This document shows, one piece after another, positions 50,606 through 59,408 of a stretch of 64,000 nt of DNA. The notes under the pieces are model-generated. The model was not told the origin of the DNA, did not search any database, and was given only the letters and a program-made list of their open reading frames with translations. Position 1 is the first letter of the stretch; every line of letters begins with the position of its first letter. The stretch lies in assembly GCF_002210295.1 (NCBI RefSeq), contig NZ_MWQH01000003.1:124001-188000 (forward strand). The letters are read 5' to 3'. The position numbers and the translations under genes are program-made. Source of the DNA: Fibrobacter sp. UWB5 (GTDB lineage: Bacteria > Fibrobacterota > Fibrobacteria > Fibrobacterales > Fibrobacteraceae).

Positions 50606-53065
50606 CTACCGCAGTCTCACCATCTTGGCGCTTTCGACGGTTTTTCCGCGTTTGAGGCTCACGATATAGCGGTTGCTTTTGAGTTTCGTGAAATCATGGC
50701 TGACGGAATTGTAGCCGGCGTTTGCGTTTACGCAGAACGATGCGACGGTTTGTCCGAGAACGTCCATGACTGCAATGTCGTACATTCCCGCCTTTGAGGC
50801 TTCGAACGTGATGGCGTTGCGATTGAACGCGATGACTTTTGTCGCATGATCTGCCGTTGTTATTGGGCTTGCAAACGTCGTGTGTTCGGGCGAAGATAGC
50901 GGAGCGAACGGTATGTAATAGACGACGGCGTTTTCGTGAACGGCCAAGCCGTATCCGGTGAACGATCCGTATGCCTTGCCATAGACGTTTAGCATGGTTT
51001 TGGGCGCATTGACAGATCCGTAGAACAGACTGTCGATATCGACGGGGTTTGCGTTGTCATAGACAATTAACTTGAATTCGCTTGCCGCTTTCTCGTAGTC
51101 GGTGGAGTCTTTAGCCGGGGAGGCGTTCCATGCAAAACCTTTCTTTACGTGCAGCAGGGAAGTGTATCCCGGTTTTTCGAATTTGTACTTGGAACCCGGT
51201 TCCATGGTTACGGAGTATGCGTAGAAATCGCCTTCTGGAATGACGAGCGTTCCGGTGGAGCGAACGGTGAGCTTGTTGATGCATTTCCCGTCGACGAGAG
51301 TGAATTCCTTATCGACGGTCACGTTCTCGATGCATTTGTTTTCCGGGAATGTCTGCAGAGTGTCGAATGCGTCGAATGTTTTGTTCCAGCGCTTGGGATT
51401 GACGTAGGCGACGTAATTGTAATCCGCTTCTGCACTGATGAAAAGTTCTGCATCTTCGTAATCGCGGTAGATGAGTGCTTTTTGGGCTTTAATTTCGGCA
51501 TTCAGGACAAGGCCGCCTTTGGCATAGACGGTGCCGATTCGGGCGGAGCCATGGATACCTGCGCAATAGTTCGCTTCCGTGGAACCGCAGATGGCGTTGC
51601 AGAATCCATTGGCGCCCTGCGCTTCGTCGATGCATATGCCGCTGATGTTGAAATCGTGCAATGCGTGCAGCGCGATGTTGTTGGGCATGCTGTCTTGTTT
51701 TACGTTGTCTCTATTGGTTTTAATTGTTGCAAACGGGTCGCCGAAAAGCGTGGTCCCGTAGTACCAGGTGTAAATGTCCTTTGCATTCTTGTAACTTTCG
51801 AATACCAAAGATCTGTAGTTGGCCCACTTGACGTATGCATCGCCAAGGAAATTTGTTCTCATATGCTTGTCGAGTGTATCGACCGCTTGGTATCCGCCGC
51901 CCATTTTTGTCTCTGCAATCATCGAAACACCGCCTTTCAGGGACCTAAACAAGAATGCCATGCCTACCGTGCGGTCGTAAGAGAGACCTTCGGGTGTGGA
52001 GTAGCGACCGATGTTGCAAGAGAACAAGTCAAGCAGGTAGGGGACACTTTCGATGGTGGGCTCAAAGTCGTTTACCGAAACGCCATCGGCAAAGGACTTT
52101 TCGTTGCCATGGCCCAGATGGGTCAGCCAATCGTAATCCTTTACCATATACAGGAGCGATTTTTCTCTGTCCATCGCATGGACGACATCGACTTCGTTAT
52201 ACATTTTCGAGAGGTCGTTGATATGGCTTACGACGGCATAGTCCGCCCTGTAAATAGGGGATGGGTCGGAATAGGTAAACAGAGCTTTGTCCGAACGTGG
52301 GGTTGAGCTTACGTGCATGTCGTAGGCCTTGTTGAGCCAGCGTACGGTGAGTTCCTTGACCGTGGCGAGGTATTCGTTGTAATTGCGGAGTTGTTCAATC
52401 CATTTGTTATTGTACAAGTCGCGGGCTTCGCCGTAAGCGTTTACGCGAGATACCCAGATTTCGAAATCTTCGCCGGCAAGTTTCCCGTTAAAATGGTTGT
52501 AGTGTGAATCGATGATTCCGTTTTGTCCGTAATCCACTTCGCCGCTGCATGCTCCGTCGGATACGCAGCCGGTTCCGACGAGTTCGTCTGTCCACTTGCC
52601 GTCCATGTCCATATAGTAGAAGTCAACCGCCCAGACCTGGTAGCCGGTGATTTTTCCATCGCCGGGGAATGCCGCCCTGCCGTCGGATTCTCTGGCAAAG
52701 TATTCCATTCGTGCAAAAGGCAGATTGCCTATAAGGATGACTCCCGCTAATGGAGCTTTGGATTTGTCTTCCCAGGATTCCTTGATGGCGGCCTTCAGTT
52801 CGGCAGCGGTGCTTTTCTGTTTAAATTTGGGGCTTGTACTGAGAGTTGTAGAGTCAAGGACTAATGCGGCCGGGAACGACTTGATATCTATCTTGAAGTT
52901 GAATTCCTTTTCGACGGCGCCGGCGTATTTCTGCGCTGCTGCAAGTACGTCTGCATCTTTGTAAAGATCTTCGTCAATGTAAATTTCGGCGCGTCTTTGC
53001 TCTGCTGCTGTACAAAAAACACAAAGTGCGCACAAAATAGTGCTGATTCTAGAAAATAAATTCAT
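50606..53065 (-). CDS. Gingipain-like clan CD cysteine protease with type IX sorting tail
   Basis: An 819-residue secreted protein. A signal peptide (about residues 1-21) precedes a region of about 450 residues with HLGHGNEK and, about 30 residues later, LFSCNIG. This is the His and Cys dyad spacing of clan CD (gingipain C25) peptidases, preceded by hydrophobic strands. A middle beta-rich region follows, then a C-terminal tail (YDIAVMDVLGQTVASF ... SNRYIVSLKRGKT) matching type IX secretion sorting domains. It is probably exported and displayed on the surface. The ATG at 53065 has a perfect AGGAGG 6 bases upstream. The peptidase family is by motif only. Confidence 0.7.
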   Translation of the reverse strand: MNLFSRISTILCALCVFCTAAEQRRAEIYIDEDLYKDADVLAAAQKYAGAVEKEFNFKIDIKSFPAALVLDSTTLSTSPKFKQKSTAAELKAAIKESWEDKSKAPLAGVILIGNLPFARMEYFARESDGRAAFPGDGKITGYQVWAVDFYYMDMDGKWTDELVGTGCVSDGACSGEVDYGQNGIIDSHYNHFNGKLAGEDFEIWVSRVNAYGEARDLYNNKWIEQLRNYNEYLATVKELTVRWLNKAYDMHVSSTPRSDKALFTYSDPSPIYRADYAVVSHINDLSKMYNEVDVVHAMDREKSLLYMVKDYDWLTHLGHGNEKSFADGVSVNDFEPTIESVPYLLDLFSCNIGRYSTPEGLSYDRTVGMAFLFRSLKGGVSMIAETKMGGGYQAVDTLDKHMRTNFLGDAYVKWANYRSLVFESYKNAKDIYTWYYGTTLFGDPFATIKTNRDNVKQDSMPNNIALHALHDFNISGICIDEAQGANGFCNAICGSTEANYCAGIHGSARIGTVYAKGGLVLNAEIKAQKALIYRDYEDAELFISAEADYNYVAYVNPKRWNKTFDAFDTLQTFPENKCIENVTVDKEFTLVDGKCINKLTVRSTGTLVIPEGDFYAYSVTMEPGSKYKFEKPGYTSLLHVKKGFAWNASPAKDSTDYEKAASEFKLIVYDNANPVDIDSLFYGSVNAPKTMLNVYGKAYGSFTGYGLAVHENAVVYYIPFAPLSSPEHTTFASPITTADHATKVIAFNRNAITFEASKAGMYDIAVMDVLGQTVASFCVNANAGYNSVSHDFTKLKSNRYIVSLKRGKTVESAKMVRLR

Positions 53066-53127
53066 GGCTCCTCCTTGTTTACCGCAATAAGTTTTTTGAA
53101 AAATAGAATTTATGAAGAACAAAAAGA

Positions 53128-53153
53128 AACGCGCTCCTTTTTAGAGAGCGCCT
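53128..53153. terminator. Hairpin between the protease and small ORF
   Basis: GCGCTC and GAGCGC (loop CTTTTTAGA) with a T-rich tail on the minus strand. The stop of the minus-strand ORF at 53141 lies inside it. Confidence 0.55.
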
Positions 53154-53326
53154 TTTAAATATTTGGGTTTGAAACTGTCATTTTTTCTATATGGCACTCC
53201 TTCGGAGTGCATATAGTATGGCTCGGCCATGCCAAAAACATAATGTTTTTGTCGCGGCTCTCGCCTTTTGACGCCTATGGCGTCCGTGGCTTCGGTTTGG
53301 CAATATGGGCAAACAAGTTTGCCCAT
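53141..53326 (-). CDS. Possible small zinc-ribbon protein in a palindrome-rich region
   Basis: A 61-residue reading frame starting MGKLVCPYCQTEATDAIG, with a CxxC pair and a basic/aromatic remainder. GAGG precedes the ATG by 11 bases and the stop lies inside a terminator-like hairpin, which favours a real gene. However the DNA contains four strong palindromes (see repeat entry), so it could be a mobile palindromic element that happens to be open. Length and composition give no family. Confidence 0.35.
   Translation of the reverse strand: MGKLVCPYCQTEATDAIGVKRREPRQKHYVFGMAEPYYMHSEGVPYRKNDSFKPKYLKGAL
53194..53325. repeat. Cluster of four perfect palindromes
   Basis: GCACTCC-TTC-GGAGTGC (53194-53210), CAAAAACAT-A-ATGTTTTTG (53233-53251), GACGCC-TAT-GGCGTC (53270-53284) and TGGGCAAAC-AA-GTTTGCCCA (53306-53325). 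Four such stems in 132 bases is far more than expected. Confidence 0.7.
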
Positions 53327-53352
53327 GCTGGGCTCACCTCGCACACTTTTTC

Positions 53353-53360
53353 TATATTTA
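53353..53360 (+). promoter_or_regulatory. TATATTTA box of the parvulin gene
   Basis: A TAnnTTT box about 28 bases before the ATG at 53389. A leader with AAAGGA follows, so this message is not leaderless. Confidence 0.45.
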
Positions 53361-53388
53361 CACCGGAAAATTTTAAAAAGGAATAAAA

Positions 53389-54396
53389 ATGCGTTCTTTT
53401 AAATTTGTTTCTCGCGGTATCCTGACGGTCGCTATGGCTGCCGGTATCGCTTCTGCTCAGTTGTTGAATACCAAAAGCATGGACGTGATTCGCGTCGAAA
53501 AGGTCGGTATTTCTGCCGGTAAGATTGATAGCCTTGCCAAGATGCTCGGTGAACAGCAGCTCCGCGGCAAGAAGATTGATGACAAGACCATGACTCAGCT
53601 TCGTTACGCCGTGATTGACAACCTGGTTGGCCAGGAACTCATCAAGCTCGAAGCCAAGAAGATGGGTATCAAGGTTTCTCAGGGCAAGGTCGACAGCTTG
53701 ACCAAGCTCTTCAAGTCCCAGTTCCCGAGCGAAGACGCCTTCCAGAAGGAACTCAAGAAGTCTAACACCACCATGGCCCAGTTCAAGGAAAAGATCGAAG
53801 ACCAGCTGAAGAGCGAAAAGATTCTTGAACAGAAGGTCCCGTATCCGAAGGATCCGACCGAAAAGCAGAAGGAAGCTTTCTGGGAACTCAACAAGACTAA
53901 AGTTGCCATTAACGATTCCATTAGCGGTGCCCGCATCGTGATTTACACCAAGGGCAAGTCCAAGCAGGAAATCGAAGACGCCAAGGTGATGTTGCAGGGC
54001 CTTGCCGCCCAGGTGCGCAGCAAGAAGGCTACCTTTGCCCAGCTCGCCGCCATGTACAGCGACGACCAGACCGCCAAGAAGACTGGCGGCGTGATGGCTA
54101 AGTTTGTTGCCAAGTCCAAGGGCGATGCTTTTGTGAAGGCCGTGAACAAGGTCAAGGTCGGCGAAATCACCGAACCGTATACCGACAAGGACGGTATCGC
54201 CATCTTCATGCTGACCGAAAAGAACGACGGCAAATACGAAAGCTACAAGCACCAGATCGACTACATTCTGCGTGTGCAGGCTGAACAGGATCGTCAGGCT
54301 CAGCTCAAGGCTTACCTCGATGGCCTCGGAAAGGTCTACAAGGTGCAGTACCTCGACGCGAAGTACACTCCTCCTCAGGCCATCGGCGGCAAGTAA
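53389..54396 (+). CDS. SurA/PrsA-like peptidyl-prolyl isomerase
   Basis: A 335-residue exported protein with a signal peptide (through SAQ), an N-terminal helical SurA_N-like chaperone region (residues 30-160) and a parvulin-type rotamase domain (ARIVIYTKGKS; FAQLAAMYSDD..AKKTGG; VGEITEPYTDKDG). It assists folding of exported proteins in the periplasm. The stop overlaps the prfB start (TAATG). Confidence 0.82.
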   Translation: MRSFKFVSRGILTVAMAAGIASAQLLNTKSMDVIRVEKVGISAGKIDSLAKMLGEQQLRGKKIDDKTMTQLRYAVIDNLVGQELIKLEAKKMGIKVSQGKVDSLTKLFKSQFPSEDAFQKELKKSNTTMAQFKEKIEDQLKSEKILEQKVPYPKDPTEKQKEAFWELNKTKVAINDSISGARIVIYTKGKSKQEIEDAKVMLQGLAAQVRSKKATFAQLAAMYSDDQTAKKTGGVMAKFVAKSKGDAFVKAVNKVKVGEITEPYTDKDGIAIFMLTEKNDGKYESYKHQIDYILRVQAEQDRQAQLKAYLDGLGKVYKVQYLDAKYTPPQAIGGK

Positions 54397-55503
54397 TGGC
54401 TTTTCAGACGACGCACACCGGGCTGATCGACTTGCGTACGCGCATCGACAAGCTCTGGGGGTATCTTTGACTTAGAAGCCAAGACCGAAGAACTCTACGT
54501 TTTGGAAAAGGACTCCGCTGACCCGAACCTGTGGAATGACCAGGAAAAGGCGCAGTCCATGATGAAAAAAATCGGCAATCTGCGCGCTCTGCTGGACTCG
54601 TGGAAAGAAGTCTCGCAGACATGCGACGACCTCGCCGAACTTTACGAAATGAGCAAGGCGGAAGAATCCGCCGACCTGACGGCATCTATCGATTCCGATA
54701 TCGCTGAACTCAAATCGAAAATCGAGGCGATGGAATTCAAGAAAATGCTGAACGGTCCGGATGATGCTTGCAGTTGCTTGCTGTCGATTCATCCGGGCGC
54801 AGGTGGCACCGAGTCGCAGGACTGGGCGCTCATGCTCTTCCGCATGTACACGCATTTCTTTGAACGCGAAAACATGGACTTCAAGGTGGTCGACTTCCAG
54901 GAAGCGGAAGACGCTGGCCTTAAGAGTGCGACGATCGAAGTCACTTGTGAAAACGCTTACGGATTGCTCCGTTCGGAAATCGGCGTGCACCGTCTGGTGC
55001 GCATCAGCCCCTTCGATGCGAATGCCCGCCGCCACACGAGCTTTACCGCCGTGTACCTGTATCCGGAACACGAAGACATTGAATTCGATTTGGATATGGC
55101 AGACGTGCGCGTGGATACCTACCGCAGTAGCGGTGCCGGTGGTCAGTACATCAACAAGACGGACTCCGCCGTGCGTATGACGCACTTGCCGACAGGTATT
55201 ATGGCGAGCTGCCAGACCGAACGTAGCCAGATTCAGAACCGCGAAACCTGCTACAAGATGCTCAAGACCATGGTCGCCGAACATTATCGCTTGGAAGAAG
55301 AAGCCAAGCGTGATGCCCGTATGGCCGAAAAGAAAAAGGTAGAATGGGGTAGCCAGATTCGTAGCTACGTGCTGCAGCCTTACCAGTTGGTGAAGGACCT
55401 GCGCACCGGCGTCGAAACCTCGGATACCGCAGGCGTGCTCGACGGCAAAATCAAGCCGTTCATCAACGCGTACCTGCTCAGCACCAGCGAAGGGCAGAAG
55501 TAG
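54396..55503 (+). CDS. prfB: Peptide chain release factor 2 with programmed +1 frameshift
   Basis: Frame 0 reads 24 codons from ATG 54396 to a TGA at 54468-54470. The sequence GGGGGTATCTTTGAC contains the Shine-Dalgarno-like G run, the CTT slippery codon and TGAC, the classic RF2 autoregulatory site. After a +1 shift the frame continues from GAC 54469 to 55503, giving 368 residues, the RF2 length. The protein has SPF (codon recognition, in RISPFDAN) and GGQ (GAGGQYINK). RF2 reads UGA and UAA. Low RF2 stalls at UGA and increases frameshifting. Confidence 0.95.
54456..54471 (+). promoter_or_regulatory. prfB recoding site
   Basis: GGGGGTATCTTTGAC, with G run, three-base spacer, CTT and TGA, then C. 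The base skipped is the T of TGA. Confidence 0.95.
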
Positions 55504-55532
55504 TTTGCAGTTGGCTGTAGAAAGTTAGAAGT

Positions 55533-55562
55533 GGCGGGCAAAAGCCCGCCATTTTTCTTTTA
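55533..55562. terminator. Terminator between prfB and the 56-residue gene
   Basis: GGCGGGC-AAAA-GCCCGCC followed by ATTTTTCTTTT. It terminates prfB on the plus strand. Confidence 0.85.
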
Positions 55563-55730
55563 CTTCAAGTTGTACTTTTCCTTGAGGGCGATGCGCTCTT
55601 CTTCGGAAAGGCTCTTCAAATAGGACTTCCAGCCGGGGCAAAAGTTGATGTGGAACCGCCAGAAGCGCCCGATGAGGGACTTGGGATTCTTGTCGTATTG
55701 GGCACGGAATTTGCAATTTGCACAGGCCAT
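55560..55730 (-). CDS. Small conserved-type protein MACANCKFRAQYDKNPKS
   Basis: A 56-residue protein too short for many gene finders. It starts MACANCKFRAQYDKNP, has a CxxC pair near its N-terminus and a third Cys in INFCPGWKSYLKSL, then the helical tail EEERIALKEKYNLK. I recall similar small proteins in Bacteroidota and other phyla, from memory and untested. GGAG precedes the ATG by about 7 bases. No function known. Confidence 0.75.
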   Translation of the reverse strand: MACANCKFRAQYDKNPKSLIGRFWRFHINFCPGWKSYLKSLSEEERIALKEKYNLK

Positions 55731-55796
55731 AGTGTAGCTCCTTTTTTATAAACATAAAAAATCCCCCGCGAAAATGCGAGGGACTTTTCAATGCTT

Positions 55797-55824
55797 GGAG
55801 ATCCCCGCCTTCGCGGGGATGACA
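55797..55824. repeat. Intergenic palindromic repeat copy
   Basis: ATCCCCGC-CTTC-GCGGGGAT flanked by GGAG and GACA. It is the reverse complement of the EamA-gene copy at 46319, over 28 bases. Confidence 0.75.
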
Positions 55825-55869
55825 TTGGGTGAATTGACGCCTTCGGCGTCCGCCCTACGGCTCAAAAAT

Positions 55870-55898
55870 AAAAGAGAAGTCCTTTGGACTTCTCTTTT
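55870..55898. terminator. Terminator of pfp
   Basis: AAAAGAGAAGTCC and GGACTTCTCTTTT, a perfect 13-bp stem with loop TTT. Bidirectional in form. Confidence 0.8.
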
Positions 55899-55920
55899 GC
55901 TTTATTCGCCTTGTAGGCTA

Positions 55921-57585
55921 TTACTTCACCTTGAGGGCGCCGCGTTCCAGCTTAATCGTGAAGTTCGTGACATCACAGACTTCAGATGGACCCCAGTACT
56001 GGATCGGACCCGGATAGGTGTAGGATTCAGTCTTGGCCCAGACTTCGCGGTTCTTGGCGAAGAACTTGAACGGAGCACCGTCGAGTTCAACGAGAGCCTT
56101 CTGGATCACCGGCTTGTCGGCACCGTGACGACGTTCGATGTTCATCATCATGGTGATAGGAATGCCACCGGCAGTCCACTTTTCGATACCCTTGGTCAGG
56201 TCACGCACAGAGCTCATGTAGCCGTTCATCTTGTTGAAGGCGAGCACAGAAGCGGTGTAACCGAGGCTGTAGCAGTAGTCGGCGTCGAAGTTCGACGGAG
56301 CGGCGCAGCGGCCTTCGTAACCGAAGAAGTGGTTGAGGGCGGAGAATTTACCCTTGAAGTTCTTGCGGCTCTTGAGTTCCTTCTTCACCATTTCGATGAC
56401 GAGCTTTTCGGTTTCGATGAGGGAAACCTGCACGTTGCCGTGGCTGTCGCGGTCAAGCATCAGCTGACCCTGAGTGGTGGAGGGGAGGCTCTTGAGGACT
56501 TCGGCAGAAGCCTTGGAAATCCAGTTGCAGAGCTTTTCAACCTTAGCGGCGGTGTCGAGGCCTTCGACTTCCTTTTCGTGGTGGGCGAGGGCTTCAGAGA
56601 GTTCAGAAATGAGCACGCCGACATCCGGGATGAATTCGAGGAGGCCTTCCGGAATCAGGCAGACGCCGAAGTTCTTGCCGTCAGCAGCACGGGCAGCGAC
56701 GATGTCTGCAACGTACTTGATGACCTGCTTCAGCTTCATCTTCTTGGCCTTGACTTCTTCAGAGATCAAGCAGATGTTCGGATGGGTCTGGAGAGCGGCT
56801 TCGAGAGCAATGTGAGAAGCGCTACGGCCCATGAGCTTGATGAAGTGCCAGTACTTCTGAGCGGAGTTGGCATCGCGCATGATGTTGCCGATGAGTTCGG
56901 AATAGGTCTTGACGGCGGTGTCGAAACCGAAGGAGGTTTCGATGTATTCGTTCTTGAGGTCGCCGTCGATGGTCTTCGGGCAGCCGCAAACCACGCAGCT
57001 TGCGCCGTTGGCCTGGAAGTATTCGCCGAGAACAGCAGCGTTGGTGTTGGAGTCGTCACCACCGATGATCACGATAGCGTCGAGCTTCTGAGCCTTGGCA
57101 ACAGCCATGCACTTCTTGAACTGTTCTTCAGTTTCGAGCTTGGTACGGCCGGACTGGATGATGTCGAATCCACCGGTGTTGCGGTAGGAGTCCATGATCT
57201 TTTCGTTGATCACGATGAACTTGCCGTTTTCGAGGCCAGACGGACCGCCGAGGAAGCCGAGGAGCTTGGAATTCTTGCTGATGCTCTTGATACCGTCGAA
57301 GATACCTGCAATCACGTTGTGTCCACCAGGAGCCTGGCCACCGGAGAGCACCACGCCCACGTTGAGGGCCTTACCGGCAGCTGCCTTGGTAGCCTTCTTC
57401 ATGGAAATGTAGGGAGCGCCGTAGGTGTTCGGGAACAGAGCCTTGATCTTGGCCTGGTCGCGGACGGATTCGGTAGCCTTACCCTTGTTGAGAGAGACCT
57501 TGAGAGCGCCGTCGCGGAGAGCGGCGGGGAGTTTCGGCTGGTAGGCCTTGCGGGCCTTGCCGAGGACGGACAGATTGTCAGCCAT
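55921..57585 (-). CDS. pfp: Diphosphate-fructose-6-phosphate 1-phosphotransferase
   Basis: A 554-residue phosphofructokinase of the long PPi-dependent class. GGQAPGGHN opens the fold. GGDDSNTNA (Asp in place of the Gly that ATP-PFKs need) and PKTIDGDLKN (catalytic Asp plus the PPi-type Lys) define PPi specificity. LMGRSASHI and VLISELSEAL follow. It performs reversible phosphorylation of fructose-6-phosphate in glycolysis. Start 57585 has GGAAG 7 bases upstream. A TATATTTA box is on the minus strand at 57661-57668, with TTG 20 bases further upstream. Confidence 0.93.
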   Translation of the reverse strand: MADNLSVLGKARKAYQPKLPAALRDGALKVSLNKGKATESVRDQAKIKALFPNTYGAPYISMKKATKAAAGKALNVGVVLSGGQAPGGHNVIAGIFDGIKSISKNSKLLGFLGGPSGLENGKFIVINEKIMDSYRNTGGFDIIQSGRTKLETEEQFKKCMAVAKAQKLDAIVIIGGDDSNTNAAVLGEYFQANGASCVVCGCPKTIDGDLKNEYIETSFGFDTAVKTYSELIGNIMRDANSAQKYWHFIKLMGRSASHIALEAALQTHPNICLISEEVKAKKMKLKQVIKYVADIVAARAADGKNFGVCLIPEGLLEFIPDVGVLISELSEALAHHEKEVEGLDTAAKVEKLCNWISKASAEVLKSLPSTTQGQLMLDRDSHGNVQVSLIETEKLVIEMVKKELKSRKNFKGKFSALNHFFGYEGRCAAPSNFDADYCYSLGYTASVLAFNKMNGYMSSVRDLTKGIEKWTAGGIPITMMMNIERRHGADKPVIQKALVELDGAPFKFFAKNREVWAKTESYTYPGPIQYWGPSEVCDVTNFTIKLERGALKVK

Positions 57586-57660
57586 TGTATCTTCCTTTTG
57601 ATTTTTCGACGGCTCGCATGTTGCGACGCACATCGGTTTTCGGGTTAAAAATTACGAGAG

Positions 57661-57716
57661 TAAATATAGTAAAAGGCGAACTCCACGCCAATACTGAAAT
57701 TGAAAATCTATATTTG
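57661..57716. promoter_or_regulatory. Divergent promoter region, pfp and paralogous lipoprotein
   Basis: Minus strand TATATTTA (57661-57668) with TTG at the N20 position serves pfp. Plus strand TATATTTG (57709-57716) serves the lipoprotein gene. Confidence 0.5.
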
Positions 57717-57746
57717 ATGTGAATCATAAAACATGAGGTTAGGATT

Positions 57747-59336
57747 ATGAAAAAGAGCTTTCTTGCTTTAGCTTTCTCATCCGTATTTTCAATTGCATTT
57801 GTGGCTTGCGGTGACAGCGGCTCCGATGCCGGCGATTCCGACAGCAACTGGAAAAAGAAAAGTTCTTCTGATCCGTCTACGTTTATCGATGCCCGCGACG
57901 GCGAAGAATATCGCACGGTGCGAATCGGTAACCAGCTTTGGATGGCCGAAAACCTGCGCTTTAACGACACTCTTTGGATGCCTTTCCTTATAGGCAGTTC
58001 TAAAGCCGATGAATTCGGCCGCCGTTATACTTATATCGCGGCAATGGGTAAGCAAGACTACATCGATTCTGGCTACAACGAAGGCATTTGCCCCATCGGC
58101 TGGCATTTGCCCTCTATGACCGAATTCGATGTCATGAAAAACTTTGTCAAGGAATTTTGCCCATCTGTGGATAGCTGCTTAAGGACTGCGGAAGGCTGGG
58201 AATATGCAGGCAACGACAGGTTCGGCTTCAATGCTCGGTATTCCTCTGAAATGCGCGGGGCTCATTATTGGACAAGTAACCCGGCAAACGGGGTGCGCAT
58301 CAATTCTGAATACGGTTATTCTTACAGGTCTAACAGTACCGATGCCGTGATGTATGGCTTGCAGGATTCGTACAGCTATAATACTTTCAGTGCGGATTTT
58401 GATTCAAAGGGTAACATGAATTACGTCCGCTGCGTCAAGGGTAGCGAAGAAGACTCTGCTACAGCGATTAAAAACTATTTAAAGACTCGTGACGAAACGA
58501 TTGAATACTTGAGCAGTTCTGCGGCGTACCAGGCTTACTTGAGTAGCAGTTCCGCAGCCGAATGGGCGAGGATTCAGCAGGGTGCAAAGGTTTATTTCAA
58601 CGAAGCCCTTGACTATGGCTACTTTACCGACGAACGCGACAGCAACGTCTATGGATACCTGAAAATCGGCACCTACACCTGGATGACCGAAAACTTGAGA
58701 TACTACTTCAATACCGATTCCAATTGCGATTCCTACCTCTCTTGTTACATGTTCAACAAAAAGAAACAAGATACACTCTACTATTATAAGGTGGGTCTGA
58801 CGTATTCGAGTGCGCAAAAGAAAAAAGCGTGCCCCGCTGGTTGGCACTTGCCCTCTAGTGATGAATGGAAAGACCTGCTTGCCACTGCGGCAACGACTGG
58901 AGCCCTGTTGGCTAATGACGGAGTTTGGAATAGTATAATGATGAATCCCACCAATGCAACTGGTTTCACGATGGTGGCGACCAACAAGGATTACGACGGC
59001 TTCCAGAAACCGGGTTCCGGTAACGATGCTCAGTTTTGGGCGAGTGACGAACGGTCGTTTGAAAGCATCACGATAGATACAATCTATGTAGAGTATGCTA
59101 CTGAAGTGCCTGTAGATACTTTGCCAGCCGATACGATTGTCGTTGATAGTACCACCGCTCCGGACTCGGTTGAAATCAAGGATCCCGAAATGAAGTTTTT
59201 CCTTGACACAACCTATACGATGAATCATCGTGAATATGTTGTGAAACAATCATTCCTCTCTGGTTTCGAAGTCTTTCCCGTTGATTCCGGCGACTATCAC
59301 AATTCGTCCAATATCCGCTGCGTCATGGATTACTAA
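57747..59336 (+). CDS. Fibrobacter major paralogous domain lipoprotein, two copies
   Basis: A 529-residue protein with a signal peptide and lipobox (FVACGDSG). It has two copies of the Fibrobacter succinogenes major paralogous domain. Copy 1 (about residues 48-235) has IGNQLWMAENLRFN, GICPIGWHLPS and a C-terminal YVRCVKGS. Copy 2 (about 290-525) has IGTYTWMTENLRYY, ACPAGWHLPSSDEW and a final IRCVMDY. Sub-domain tails differ. The function is unknown. The family is a taxonomic marker for Fibrobacter. A terminator follows. Confidence 0.92.
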   Translation: MKKSFLALAFSSVFSIAFVACGDSGSDAGDSDSNWKKKSSSDPSTFIDARDGEEYRTVRIGNQLWMAENLRFNDTLWMPFLIGSSKADEFGRRYTYIAAMGKQDYIDSGYNEGICPIGWHLPSMTEFDVMKNFVKEFCPSVDSCLRTAEGWEYAGNDRFGFNARYSSEMRGAHYWTSNPANGVRINSEYGYSYRSNSTDAVMYGLQDSYSYNTFSADFDSKGNMNYVRCVKGSEEDSATAIKNYLKTRDETIEYLSSSAAYQAYLSSSSAAEWARIQQGAKVYFNEALDYGYFTDERDSNVYGYLKIGTYTWMTENLRYYFNTDSNCDSYLSCYMFNKKKQDTLYYYKVGLTYSSAQKKKACPAGWHLPSSDEWKDLLATAATTGALLANDGVWNSIMMNPTNATGFTMVATNKDYDGFQKPGSGNDAQFWASDERSFESITIDTIYVEYATEVPVDTLPADTIVVDSTTAPDSVEIKDPEMKFFLDTTYTMNHREYVVKQSFLSGFEVFPVDSGDYHNSSNIRCVMDY

Positions 59337-59354
59337 ACGCAAGACGTTATTAAA

Positions 59355-59385
59355 AAAAGGTGGAAACGTTGTGTTTCCACCTTTT
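59355..59385. terminator. Bidirectional terminator
   Basis: AAAAGGTGGAAAC and GTTTCCACCTTTT, perfect 13-bp arms with loop GTTGT, between convergent genes. Confidence 0.85.
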
Positions 59386-59408
59386 GGTTCATATGAAAAG
59401 AGAAATGC

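Noticed and set aside
54502-55503. A later start for prfB
   Set aside because: It misses the recoding site and the conserved N-terminal helices. The +1 shift restores RF2 length.
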